NCBI RefSeq assembly: GCF_049727805.1
Contig: NZ_JBCNYA010000026.1
Coordinates: 1-64,000, forward strand
Direction: 5' to 3'
DNA length: 64,000 nt
Source of the DNA: Frateuria_A sp049727805
Lineage (GTDB): Bacteria; Pseudomonadota; Gammaproteobacteria; Xanthomonadales; Rhodanobacteraceae
The translations under genes and the position numbers were made by a program. Below the pieces are notes generated by a model that saw only the letters and a program-made list of their open reading frames with translations, did no database searches and was not told where the DNA came from. Position 1 is the first letter of the stretch; every line of letters starts with the position of its first letter. This document shows positions 54,898 to 63,773 of the stretch, in pieces.

Positions 54898-57135
54898 TCA
54901 ATGCGGCTGCGTGACCGCTTTTTCCGGCGGCGTCACCGCCGCGGTGGTCGAGAACTTGCCGCCGTAGGGCAGCACCTCGGCCGCCAGCTTCGGGTTCGCC
55001 TTGATCAGGCCGATCGCGTCGAACAGGATGTGCGCCGTTTCCTGCAGCTCCGGATCCTTGGCGTTCTTGGCTTCCTTCTCCTGCTTGAGCTCGCTCTTCA
55101 GGCTGCGCTCGTTGGCGTTGAGGCCGTCGTCCAGCACCGGTTCGTCCGAAAGGTCGCCGTCGGTGCCGTCGATCGCCTTGTGCCGCGCGCGGAAGTCAGC
55201 CTGGATCGCATCCTGGCGCTTGCGCTCGGCCTGGCGCTGGGCGAGGTTGAGCGAGATCGTGGTCTGCTCACGCATCTTCTTGTACTGCGCCAGTTCGTCC
55301 AGCATCAATTGCCAGGCCGGCGACTTGGCCACGCGGGCGTCGTGCTTGCCGGTCAGCTGCGGCAGGTAGGCCTTCAGGTCGGCCACCGCGCTGTACGGCG
55401 CCGGCTGGATCTGCGTCCACGGCAGCGCGTTGTCGTAGGTGGACTCGCCGAAATCCTTCTCGTCGCCGTTCTTGGGGAACAGGATGTCGGGCGTGACGCC
55501 CTTGAGCTGCGTCGAGCCGCCGTTGATGCGGAAGAACTCGGCGATGGTCATCTTGAGCTCGCCGTACTGCGGCTTCTCGCTGTCGCCTTGGGCGAAGCGG
55601 TCCAGGTCCACCAGGTTCTGCACGGTGCCCTTGCCGAAGGTCGGTTCGCCGACGATCAGGCCGCGGCCGTAGTCCTGGATCGCGGCGGAGAAGATTTCCG
55701 ACGCCGAGGCCGAGCCGCGATTGACCAGCACCGCCATCGGGCCGCTCCAGGCCAGGCCGGGCTCGTCGTCGCCCTGCACTTCCACCTGGCCGCGTGCATC
55801 GCGTACCTGCACCACCGGGCCCTGGTCGATGAACAGGCCGGTCAGTTCGTTCGCCTCGGCCAGCGAACCGCCGCCGTTGTTGCGCAGGTCCACCACCACG
55901 CCCTGCACGCCCTCGGCCTTCAGTTCGCCCAGCAGCTTGGCCACGTCGCGGGTCGCGCTCTTGAAGTTCTTGTCGCCTTCGCGGCGCGCGCCGAAGTCGG
56001 AATAGAAGGTCGGCAGGTCGATGATGCCGATCTTGCGGCTGACGTCGCCGTCCTTGACCTCGATGACCTTCTTCTTGGCGGCCTGCTCCTCGATGCTGAC
56101 CTTCTTGCGCACCAGGGTGACCAGCTCGTGCTTGCCGTCCAGGCCGACGTCGGCGGGCAGGATCTCCAGCCTTACGGTGGTGTCCTTCTTGCCGCGGATC
56201 TTGTCGACCACGTCGTCCAGCCGCCAGCCGATGACGTCGGTCATCGCGCCGTCGGTGCCCTGGCCGATGGCCACGATGCGGTCGCCCACGTGCACCTTGC
56301 CGGACTTGTCGGCCGGGCCGCCGGGAACCACCTCGCGGATCTGCGTGTATTCGTCGCGCGCCTGCAGCACCGCGCCGATGCCCTCGAGCGAGAGCTTCAT
56401 GGCGATGTCGAAGTTCTGCGCCGCACGCGGGCCGAGGTAGTCGGTGTGCGGATCGGTGGTCTCGGCGTAGGCGTTCATGAAGGTCTGGAACGCGTCTTCG
56501 CCGTCAAGCTGCTTCACGCGGTCGATGTAGCCGGCGTAGCGCTTGTCCAGTGTCTTGCGGATGTCGTCGTCGCTCTTGCCGGCGAGCTTCAGGCGCAGCC
56601 AGTCGTTCTTGGTGCGCTTGCGCCATAGGTCGTCGAGCGCGGTCTGGTCGGCCGGCCAGGTGGCATGCTTGCGGTCGTAGGCGTAGCTCTCGTCCTTGGT
56701 CAGGTCGAAGCCCTGCTTGAGCAGCTTGCGCGCGTAGTTCATGCGGTCGATCGCGCGCTGCACGTACAGGTTGAACACCGAGAACGGGCCGGACAGGTCC
56801 TTGTTCCAGATCGCGTCGTCGAGCTTGGTCTTCAGCGGCTCGAAACGCGCCATGTCGGCCTGCGTGAAGAACACCTTCTCGCCGTCGAGCATGTCGAAGT
56901 AGGCCTTGTAGATCTTGGCCGACATGACGTCGTCGAGCGGCTTGGCGTCGTAGTGGAAGCGCGTGAGGAAGCGCGCGGACAGCTGCGCGGCGTCGGCCTG
57001 GGTGTCGGTGGATTTCAGCGGCAGCGTGGAGGCCTTGTGGCCTTCTTCGCCCTGGACGGCAGGCGCCTGCGCCTGCGCATGGGCGGCCGGCAGGACGAGG
57101 GCGAGCAGCAGGGCGAGCGTGGGGCGCAGGGTCAT
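54898..57135 (-). CDS. prc: Tail-specific (C-terminal processing) protease
   Basis: 745 residues from ATG at 57135. The signal peptide ends AQAQA. An N-terminal helical domain (to about 220), a PDZ domain (LSLEGIGAVLQARDEYTQIR onward) and the S41 core follow. The catalytic Ser is in NRGSASASEIF and the Lys in PTFGKGTVQ. The C-terminal DUF3340 region is Lys/Glu-rich. Prc trims lipoprotein and PBP C-termini (FtsI in E. coli) and controls hydrolases such as MepS in the periplasm. Its ATG lies 7 bp before the lipA stop on the same strand, so it may be cotranscribed with the lipA block. Confidence 0.92.
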   Translation of the reverse strand: MTLRPTLALLLALVLPAAHAQAQAPAVQGEEGHKASTLPLKSTDTQADAAQLSARFLTRFHYDAKPLDDVMSAKIYKAYFDMLDGEKVFFTQADMARFEPLKTKLDDAIWNKDLSGPFSVFNLYVQRAIDRMNYARKLLKQGFDLTKDESYAYDRKHATWPADQTALDDLWRKRTKNDWLRLKLAGKSDDDIRKTLDKRYAGYIDRVKQLDGEDAFQTFMNAYAETTDPHTDYLGPRAAQNFDIAMKLSLEGIGAVLQARDEYTQIREVVPGGPADKSGKVHVGDRIVAIGQGTDGAMTDVIGWRLDDVVDKIRGKKDTTVRLEILPADVGLDGKHELVTLVRKKVSIEEQAAKKKVIEVKDGDVSRKIGIIDLPTFYSDFGARREGDKNFKSATRDVAKLLGELKAEGVQGVVVDLRNNGGGSLAEANELTGLFIDQGPVVQVRDARGQVEVQGDDEPGLAWSGPMAVLVNRGSASASEIFSAAIQDYGRGLIVGEPTFGKGTVQNLVDLDRFAQGDSEKPQYGELKMTIAEFFRINGGSTQLKGVTPDILFPKNGDEKDFGESTYDNALPWTQIQPAPYSAVADLKAYLPQLTGKHDARVAKSPAWQLMLDELAQYKKMREQTTISLNLAQRQAERKRQDAIQADFRARHKAIDGTDGDLSDEPVLDDGLNANERSLKSELKQEKEAKNAKDPELQETAHILFDAIGLIKANPKLAAEVLPYGGKFSTTAAVTPPEKAVTQPH

Positions 57136-57142
57136 GGGGATC

Positions 57143-58147
57143 TCAGGCGAGTTCGGTGACGCCGGCTGCATGGGCCTGCAGGTCGGCATGGTAGGAAGAA
57201 CGCACCAGCGGGCCGGAGGCGACGTGGGAGAAGCCCATCGCCTCGCCGGCCTCGCGCAGCGCGTCGAATTCGTCGGGAGTCCAGTAGCGCACGACCGGGT
57301 GATGGTGCGGCGTGGGCTGCAGGTACTGGCCGATGGTGATCATGTCCACGTCATGGGCGCGTAGATCGCGCAGGGTCTCGATCACCTGTTCGTAGGTTTC
57401 GCCGAGGCCGAGCATGATGCCGGACTTGGTCGGCACCTCCGGGTGCTGCGCCTTGAAGCGCTTGAGCAGATCCAGCGACCACTGGTAGTCGGCGCCTGGA
57501 CGCACTTCGCGGTACAGGTGCGGGACGGTTTCCAGGTTGTGGTTGAAGACATCCGGCGGGAACGCCTTGAGCACCTCGAGCGCGCGCTCCATGCGGCCCT
57601 TCCCGCGGAAGTCCGGCGTCAGGATCTCGATCTTGATCTCCGGGCTGGCGTGGCGGGTGGCGCGGATGCAAGAGGCGAAATGCTCGGCGCCGCCATCGCG
57701 CAGGTCGTCGCGGTCGACCGAGGTGATCACCACGTACTTCAGGCGCATGTCGGCGATCGTCTGCGCCAGGCGCGCCGGTTCCAGCGGATCGGGCGGCTGC
57801 GGACGACCGTGGGCGACGTCGCAGAACGAGCAGCGCCGCGTGCACACCTCGCCGAGGATCATGAACGTGGCGGTGCCCTTGGAAAAGCACTCGTGGATGT
57901 TCGGGCAACTGGCCTCTTCGCACACCGTCACCAGCGCGTTCTCGCGCAGGCGCGCCTTGAGCTGCTGCACGGCGTTGCCCTGCGGCAGCCGCACGCGGAT
58001 CCACGAGGGCTTGCGCAGGGCCGGCACACTGGTGTCGAAACCGGCGCGGTTGCGGGCGATCTTGTCGTTGCCCAGCTGCTTTTCGGCAACCGCCGCGTCA
58101 GCGTTGACCACGCTGATCGGGATCACCCTGGAGGAAACTTCGCTCAT
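57143..58147 (-). CDS. lipA: Lipoyl synthase
   Basis: 334 residues from ATG at 58147. Radical-SAM enzyme inserting two sulfurs into octanoyl-protein. The auxiliary cluster cysteines are in CEEASCPNIHEC (C-x4-C-x5-C). The radical-SAM cluster is CTRRCSFCDV (C-x3-C-x2-C). TSVDRDDLRDGGAEHFA and NHNLETVPHLY are conserved family stretches. Placed 10 bp after lipB, so the two form one operon. Confidence 0.97.
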   Translation of the reverse strand: MSEVSSRVIPISVVNADAAVAEKQLGNDKIARNRAGFDTSVPALRKPSWIRVRLPQGNAVQQLKARLRENALVTVCEEASCPNIHECFSKGTATFMILGEVCTRRCSFCDVAHGRPQPPDPLEPARLAQTIADMRLKYVVITSVDRDDLRDGGAEHFASCIRATRHASPEIKIEILTPDFRGKGRMERALEVLKAFPPDVFNHNLETVPHLYREVRPGADYQWSLDLLKRFKAQHPEVPTKSGIMLGLGETYEQVIETLRDLRAHDVDMITIGQYLQPTPHHHPVVRYWTPDEFDALREAGEAMGFSHVASGPLVRSSYHADLQAHAAGVTELA

Positions 58148-58157
58148 CTGCGACTGC

Positions 58158-58835
58158 CTAGACCGCGGCGCGCGCGGGGAGTTCGGGGAGGACGGGAGCG
58201 GCCGGCACCGCACGGAAGCCGAACTGGCGGCAGAACTGATCCACCAGCACGTCCTCGACCTGCGCCAGCTGCGACGGGCCGCCCAAGTCTAGCACTTGCG
58301 TGACCGCCAAACCCTTGTAGCCACAAGGATTGATCCGGCCGAACGGCTCCAGGTCCATGGCCACATTGAAGGCCAGCCCGTGGAAACTGCAGCCGCGGCG
58401 CACGCGCAGGCCCAGGGCGGCCACCTTGGCGCCGTTCACGTAGACGCCCGGTGCGCCCTCCACGCGCGCGGCGTCGATCGACCAGTGCGCCAGCGTATCG
58501 ATCAGCGCCTGCTCGATGCGGTGGACCAGTTCGCGCACGCCCACGCCGGTGCGGCGCAGGTCGACCAGAGGGTAGCCGACGATCTGGCCGGGACCGTGGT
58601 AGGTCACCTGGCCGCCGCGATCGACCGGGATCAGCGGGATGTCGCCCGGCGCCAGCACGTGTTCCATCTTGCCGGCCTGGCCCAGGGTGAACACCGGGTC
58701 GTGCTCCAGCAGCCACAGCTCGTCCGGCATGTCCGGGCCGCGCGCATCGGTGAAGGCGCTCATCGCCTTCCAGGTGCGCTCGTAGGGCTGGCGGCCCAGG
58801 CGACGGATCAGGAGCGGACGGGAGTCGGGGGGCAT
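58158..58835 (-). CDS. lipB: Octanoyltransferase
   Basis: 225 residues from ATG at 58835. It moves octanoate from acyl-carrier protein to the lipoyl domains. GGQVTYHGPGQIVGYPL, KVAALGLRVRRGCSFHGLAF and the acyl-thioester Cys in RINPCGYKGLAVTQ are all visible. Upstream are two palindromic repeats, then the YbeD-like gene. Confidence 0.96.
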   Translation of the reverse strand: MPPDSRPLLIRRLGRQPYERTWKAMSAFTDARGPDMPDELWLLEHDPVFTLGQAGKMEHVLAPGDIPLIPVDRGGQVTYHGPGQIVGYPLVDLRRTGVGVRELVHRIEQALIDTLAHWSIDAARVEGAPGVYVNGAKVAALGLRVRRGCSFHGLAFNVAMDLEPFGRINPCGYKGLAVTQVLDLGGPSQLAQVEDVLVDQFCRQFGFRAVPAAPVLPELPARAAV

Positions 58836-58908
58836 GGAAGCACTACCGGGGGAAATGGGAAGCAGATGAGGCGCGCGAGGCGAGTTTGCAAGCGGGCCCG
58901 ATGGGAAG

Positions 58909-59044
58909 CCCCTCTCCCCTCCGGGGAGAGGGTTTGGGTGAGGGGTCGGGGCTCGCGGGAAAGCCGATCGGGCAAGCCTTCCGGAAAGCAAAAGCCTCCC
59001 CCTCTCCCCAACCCTCTCCCCCGGCTGCGCCGGGAGAAGGGGCT
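58909..59044. repeat. Two CCCTCTCCCC-type palindromic repeats
   Basis: 58909-58958: CCCCTCTCCCCTCCGGGGAG, then AGGGTTTGGGTGAGGGG. 58995-59044: CCTCCCCCTCTCCCCAACCC with hairpin CTCTCCCCCGG/CCGGGAGAAGG. They fill the space between lipB and the YbeD-like gene and belong to the family at 42620 and 44990. Confidence 0.7.
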
Positions 59045-59045
59045 T

Positions 59046-59336
59046 TCAGAGCGTGTAACGGATCGCCGGATCGGCCCGCAGCGCCGCATGCGCGCCGTCG
59101 TACTGCTCGCGGGTCTCGCAGCGGAAGCTCACCGTCACCGAGACGAACTTGCCCTCGCGCGAGGCGCGCTGGCTGACCGTCTCGTGCAGCACGTGCAGGC
59201 CCAGGCCTTCGAGGATGCCCGGCACGCGCTTGGGAAGGTCCGCGCCAGCATCGCCCAGCGCGGTGATCTCGAACTCACCGGGAAACTGGAAGCCCTTGCC
59301 TTCCTTCTTCGCCTGGCTGAAGTCGATTTCCTGCAT
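59046..59336 (-). CDS. ybeD: DUF493 / YbeD-like protein
   Basis: 96 residues from ATG at 59336, whose A is shared with the dacC stop (TGATG). GTG 59339 is an alternative. Ferredoxin-like ACT-type fold: FPGEFEITALGDAG near the start and VSVTVSFRCETREQYDGAHA near the end. In E. coli YbeD lies between dacA and lipB, exactly as here. Possibly an allosteric partner; function unproven. Confidence 0.9.
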   Translation of the reverse strand: MQEIDFSQAKKEGKGFQFPGEFEITALGDAGADLPKRVPGILEGLGLHVLHETVSQRASREGKFVSVTVSFRCETREQYDGAHAALRADPAIRYTL

Positions 59337-60592
59337 CACTTGGTGTCCGCGGCGGGGGCCGTGGCTTGAGCGTCATCCTTCTTGTCGCCATGGAACCACA
59401 GCAGGATGGAATCCCACAGGCGCTTGAAGAAGCCACCCTGCGGGGCGTCGTTGAGCGCCACCAGCGGCATCGACTGCAGCGGCTTGCCCTCGAGCGTGAC
59501 GCGCAGCGTGCCCACCTGCTGGCCCTTCTTGAACGGGGCGATCAGCGTGGCGGGGATGTCCATGGTGGCCTTGAGCTGGTCGTACTGGCCGCGCTTGACG
59601 GTCACGTCCAGCGGCTGGGTGATGCCGATCGGCAGCGTATCGGCCTCGCCCTTCCACAGCTTCGGCGTGGCCAGCGGCTTGCCGGCGTCGTAGAGCTTGT
59701 GGGTCTCGTAGAAACGAAAGCCATAGTTGAGCAGGGCCATCGCCGAATCGGCGCGCGCCTTCTCCGAGCTGGCGCCCATCACGATGGCGATCATGCGCGA
59801 ATCACCCTGCTTGGCCGACGCCGCCAGGCAGTAGCCGGCCGCGGCGGTGTGGCCGGTCTTGATGCCGTCCACGCTCGGGTCGCGCCACAGCAGCGTGTTG
59901 CGATTGCCCTGCTTGATGCCGTTCCACTCGAACTGCTTGATCGCCGAGATCGCGTAGTCGTCAGGGAAATCGTGGATCAGCGCGCGCGACAGGATCGCGA
60001 TGTCGTGCGCGGTGGTGTAGTGGTTCTCGACCGGATAGCCCGAGGCGTTCACGAAATGCGAGCCGGTCATGCCCAACTGCTTGGCATAGGCATTCATCAG
60101 GTTGGCGAAGGCTTCCTCGGAGCCGGCGGTGTGCTCGGCCAGCGCGATCGCCGCGTCGTTGCCCGACTGGATGATCATGCCGTACAGCAGATCCTTCAGC
60201 GGCACCTGGCTGTTGAGCTTCAGGAAGCTGGTCGAACCGTCGGTACCCGCGCCGCCGCCACGCCAGGCGTGCTCGCTGATGGTGACCGGGTCGCTCATCT
60301 TGATCTTGCCGTTGGCGAGCTCGGCCGAGACCACGTAGTCGGTCACGATCTTGGTGATCGAGGCCGGCTCCACGCGCTCGTCCGGATTCTTGCTGGCGAG
60401 GATCTGCCCGGTGGCGTAGTCCATCAGCACCCAGGCCTTGCCGTCCACGTCCGGCGGCGGCGGCACCGGTGCCTCCGGCACGGTCGGGCGCGGCACCGGC
60501 GAGGGCCTCGGCGGCGTCTGCTGCGCGAAGGCGGCGCCGGCGACCAGCGCGGCAGCGGCGAGAGTGGCAAGGGTACGGCGGAAAAAGCTCAT
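59336..60592 (-). CDS. dacC: D-alanyl-D-alanine carboxypeptidase (PBP5/6 type)
   Basis: 418 residues. The signal peptide ends AFAQQ; a Pro-rich linker follows. Active site: SxxK as SITK (in EPASITKIV), SGN (in IIQSGNDAA) and KTG (in DGIKTGHT). The C-terminal PBP5_C beta domain is followed by an amphipathic tail FFKRLWDSILLWF that anchors it to the inner membrane. It removes the terminal D-Ala from peptidoglycan pentapeptides. The dacA/dacC choice is by convention. Confidence 0.93.
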   Translation of the reverse strand: MSFFRRTLATLAAAALVAGAAFAQQTPPRPSPVPRPTVPEAPVPPPPDVDGKAWVLMDYATGQILASKNPDERVEPASITKIVTDYVVSAELANGKIKMSDPVTISEHAWRGGGAGTDGSTSFLKLNSQVPLKDLLYGMIIQSGNDAAIALAEHTAGSEEAFANLMNAYAKQLGMTGSHFVNASGYPVENHYTTAHDIAILSRALIHDFPDDYAISAIKQFEWNGIKQGNRNTLLWRDPSVDGIKTGHTAAAGYCLAASAKQGDSRMIAIVMGASSEKARADSAMALLNYGFRFYETHKLYDAGKPLATPKLWKGEADTLPIGITQPLDVTVKRGQYDQLKATMDIPATLIAPFKKGQQVGTLRVTLEGKPLQSMPLVALNDAPQGGFFKRLWDSILLWFHGDKKDDAQATAPAADTK

Positions 60593-60653
60593 CGTCGGTA
60601 TCGATCCTGTTGCTGTGGCCGGCGCCCCGCGCGCCGACGCGAATGTGCATCGC

Positions 60654-61565
60654 TCAGTCTACCGCGACCTGCGGCCGGGGAAGGCCGAGCTGCTCGATCT
60701 GGTCGGTGACGCGGTCGGCCTGGTCGACGTCCTGCAGCGGACCCACCCGTACGCGGCGCACGTCGCGTCCGTTGACCTGCACGTCGCTCACCTGCACCGG
60801 CGCCAGCCGTGCCGATCGCAGCCGGCCAGCCACACGGTCGGCGTTGGCCAGGTCGGCGAACGCGCCCACCTGCAGCCAGATCGCCGGGTGGGCGCCTCCG
60901 GATGGGACCGCCGCCTGCGCGGCCAGTTCCGCGGGCGCGGCGTCTTCGTCAGGATGCGCCGGATCGATCGCGCGCACCTCGACCAGGCCGGTGCCCTTGG
61001 GCCAGATGCCGATCTTCACGGCGGCCGCGTAGGACAGGTCGATCAGCCGGTTCTCGTGGAAGGGCCCGCGGTCGTTGATGCGCACGATCACGCTCTTGCC
61101 GTTCTCCAGATTGGTCACGCGCGCGTAGCTCGGCAGCGGCAGCGTCTTGTGTGCCGCGCTGAACGCGTACATGTCGTAGTTCTCCAGGCTCGAGGTCTTG
61201 TAGCCGTGGAACTTGGCGCCGTAGTAGGAAGCGATGCCGCGCTCGTCGTAGCCGCGCGCGCTGGGCAACACCCGGTAGGTCTGGCCGAGCACGGTGTAGG
61301 GCGACTTGTTGCCGTACAGCGAGCGCGGCTCGATCTTCGGGATCGGCTCCGGAATCCTGCTGACGTCGATCGGCGGCGGCACGCTGTCGCTGTTGTCGCG
61401 GTAGCGGCTGGACTGCGGGCGGCTCAGGTCGTCGCGGAAGCCGCCGGAATTCCCTGTCGCACGCGGCCCCACGCCGCTGCCGCCGTGCGAGGGCCGCGGG
61501 CGCGAACCGCTGCAGCCGGCCAGCACCAGCGCGAGCACCGCCACGGCCGCGGCGCGCCCGTTCAA
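60654..61565 (-). CDS. rlpA: RlpA-family septal lytic transglycosylase (lipoprotein)
   Basis: 303 residues from an unusual TTG at 61565. No ATG or GTG lies close to the lipobox LVLAGC, and the TTG overlaps the mltB stop (TTGA), so coupled translation is likely. A double-psi beta-barrel (RGIASYYGAKFHGYKTSS ... RVTNLENGKSVIVRINDRGP) is followed by a C-terminal SPOR domain (IWLQVGAFADLANADRVAGR), which binds denuded glycan at division sites. Outer-membrane lipoprotein. Confidence 0.9.
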   Translation of the reverse strand: MNGRAAAVAVLALVLAGCSGSRPRPSHGGSGVGPRATGNSGGFRDDLSRPQSSRYRDNSDSVPPPIDVSRIPEPIPKIEPRSLYGNKSPYTVLGQTYRVLPSARGYDERGIASYYGAKFHGYKTSSLENYDMYAFSAAHKTLPLPSYARVTNLENGKSVIVRINDRGPFHENRLIDLSYAAAVKIGIWPKGTGLVEVRAIDPAHPDEDAAPAELAAQAAVPSGGAHPAIWLQVGAFADLANADRVAGRLRSARLAPVQVSDVQVNGRDVRRVRVGPLQDVDQADRVTDQIEQLGLPRPQVAVD

Positions 61566-62566
61566 GGCACCGCGTCCGCCGAACGCACGCCGGCGGCGAT
61601 GCCCTCGGCCAGCTGGTGCACCGCCAGCGCGTACAGCGGGCTCCGGTTGTAGCGGGTGATCACGTAGAAGTTCTGGAAAGTGAACCAGTATTCCAGGCCG
61701 TTGCCGCCCTCGAGCGCCTGCAGGCTGGTCATCCGGCCCGGATCGAACGGCTGCAGCGGCGCATAGCCCCAGGCTTCCAGTTGTTCCAGCGGCCAGCGCG
61801 GCTGCGTGTCGGGCACGTCCAGCGGCCGCGGGGCGGTATCCGGCTGCGCCCGCGCGGCGACCGGGCCGCCGCGTTCCCAACCGTTGCCGACGAAATAGTT
61901 GGCGACGCTGGCCAGGATGTCCGGCAGCGAACCCTGCATGTCGATGTGGCCGTCGTGGTCGGCATCGACGCCGAAGTCGCGGATGCTCGAGGGCATGAAC
62001 TGGCCCCAGCCCTGCGCGCCGGCGTAGGAGCCGGTGAGCGTGTCCAGCGGACCGGCCAGGTGGTCGGCCGGCAGCTCCAGCAGCACCTTCAGCTGCTCGC
62101 GGAAGAACTTCGCGCGCGGCGGGTAGTACAGACCCAGCGTCACCAGCGCGTCGAGCACCTTGTACTTGCCGGTGTTGCGGCCGTAGAAGGTCTCGACGCC
62201 GAGAATGGCGACCAGGTATTCCGGCGCCACGCCGTACTGGTCGGCGATGCGCTCGATCAACTGGCGATGCGCGCGGTAGAACGCGACGCCTTCATCGATC
62301 CGCTTGGGCGTGATGAAGATCGGCCGGTAGGCTTTCCAGGGCTTGGCCTCGGCGGGACGGTTCATCGCGTCGATGATCGACTGCTGCCGCTGCGCGCCAC
62401 TGAGCAGCGCGTTCAACCGGGCGGCGGACTTGCCGGTATCGCGGGCGACCTCGCGGACCAGCTCGGCCTGGCCGGGATGGACCGTCTTCTGGGCATACGC
62501 CGGCGCGACGGCCAGCAGCAGGGCGGCGAGCACGCCAGGCAGGCGGCACGATCGGACAAGGGACAT
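61562..62566 (-). CDS. mltB: Lytic murein transglycosylase B
   Basis: 334 residues if it starts at ATG 62566, which opens on a signal peptide ending AYAQ. A longer frame from ATG 62665 overlaps the rodA stop as ATGACTGA and would add 33 residues. The catalytic Glu is in AILGVETFYGRNTG. GAQGWGQFMPSSIRDF and DADHDGHIDMQGSLPDIL (an EF-hand-like loop) fit the MltB/Slt35 fold. Cleaves peptidoglycan glycan with 1,6-anhydro ends. The lipobox is not evident, so it may be soluble in the periplasm. Confidence 0.9.
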   Translation of the reverse strand: MSLVRSCRLPGVLAALLLAVAPAYAQKTVHPGQAELVREVARDTGKSAARLNALLSGAQRQQSIIDAMNRPAEAKPWKAYRPIFITPKRIDEGVAFYRAHRQLIERIADQYGVAPEYLVAILGVETFYGRNTGKYKVLDALVTLGLYYPPRAKFFREQLKVLLELPADHLAGPLDTLTGSYAGAQGWGQFMPSSIRDFGVDADHDGHIDMQGSLPDILASVANYFVGNGWERGGPVAARAQPDTAPRPLDVPDTQPRWPLEQLEAWGYAPLQPFDPGRMTSLQALEGGNGLEYWFTFQNFYVITRYNRSPLYALAVHQLAEGIAAGVRSADAVP

Positions 62567-62657
62567 GGGGAACACCGCGCGAATCGACATCGCACCGAAG
62601 CCTAGCATGCGCACGCGTGCGATCCGTGGCCACATCGAGGCGGCGGCGGGGCGCCGC

Positions 62658-63773
62658 TCAGTCATGCATCTTGCGGTTGGCGTGGATCGACATCAGCACG
62701 CCGAAGCCGCTCAGCAGGCTCACCGCCGAAGTGCCGCCGTAGCTGACGAACGGCAGCGGCACGCCGACCACCGGCAGCATGCCGGCGATCATGCCGCCGT
62801 TGACGAAGACGTAAACGAAGAAGCTCATGCCGATCGCACCGGCGAGCAGGCGCGAATAAGTGTCGCGCGCCTCCATCGCGATCCACAGGCAGCGGCCGAT
62901 GATGAAGGCGTACAGCGCCAGCAGCAGGCACACGCCGACCAGGCCGAACTCCTCGGAGAACACCGCGAAGATGAAGTCGGTGGTGTGCTCGGGCAGGAAC
63001 TCCAGCCGCGACTGCGTGCCGTGCATCCAGCCCTTGCCGAAGATGCCGCCCGACCCCACCGCGATCTGCGACTGGATGATGTGCCAGCCGTTGCCCAGCG
63101 GGTCGGCCTCCGGGTTGAGCAGGGTCAGCACGCGGTCGCGCTGGTACTGGTGCATGAAGTGCCAGCCGATCGGCACCATCCCGGCCGCCAGCGCGCCCAG
63201 CAGGCCGATGCGCCACCACGCCACGCCGGCGAGGAACAGGGCGAACGCGCCCGCGCCGGTCACCAGCAGAGCCGTGCCCAGGTCCGGCTGCTCGGCGATC
63301 AATCCGGCGGGAATGGCGATCAGCACGCCCACCACCGCCATGTCCTTCCAGCTCGGCGGCAGCTGCCGCGGGTGCAGGTACCAGGCCACCATCATCGGCA
63401 TGGTCAGCTTGAGCAACTCGGAAGGCTGGAAGCGCATGAAGCCCAGGTCCAGCCAGCGGTACGCGCCGCGGCCTTCGCCCAGGATCGCCACCAGCACCAG
63501 CAGCGTGGTGCTGCCTGCGTAGAGCCACGGCGTCCAGCTGCGCAGCACGGTCGGCGGGATGCGCGAGATCAGCAGCAGCAGCGCACCGCCCAGCACGAAG
63601 CGTGCAGCCTGGCCGCCGACCAGGCCGAGATCGCCGCCGCCGGCACTGTAGAGCGTGACCAGGCCGACCATCGCCAGCGCGAACAGGCCCATCGCCAGCG
63701 GCAGGTCGATCCGCGGGCGGGTCAGGATGCGGCGCAGGAAGCGGCGCATGCGCATGTGCAGGGCATGGATCAT
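62658..63773 (-). CDS. rodA: Rod-shape SEDS glycosyltransferase RodA
   Basis: 371 residues, about ten membrane helices. SEDS signatures are present: YRWLDLGFMRFQPSELLKL, IAEQPDLGTALL, IQSQIAVGSGGIFGKGWMHG, and the C-terminal VSYGGTSAVSLLSGFGVLMS. It polymerises glycan strands during elongation with PBP2. Its ATG overlaps the mrdA stop (ATGA at 63770-63773), showing tight coupling. Confidence 0.96.
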   Translation of the reverse strand: MIHALHMRMRRFLRRILTRPRIDLPLAMGLFALAMVGLVTLYSAGGGDLGLVGGQAARFVLGGALLLLISRIPPTVLRSWTPWLYAGSTTLLVLVAILGEGRGAYRWLDLGFMRFQPSELLKLTMPMMVAWYLHPRQLPPSWKDMAVVGVLIAIPAGLIAEQPDLGTALLVTGAGAFALFLAGVAWWRIGLLGALAAGMVPIGWHFMHQYQRDRVLTLLNPEADPLGNGWHIIQSQIAVGSGGIFGKGWMHGTQSRLEFLPEHTTDFIFAVFSEEFGLVGVCLLLALYAFIIGRCLWIAMEARDTYSRLLAGAIGMSFFVYVFVNGGMIAGMLPVVGVPLPFVSYGGTSAVSLLSGFGVLMSIHANRKMHD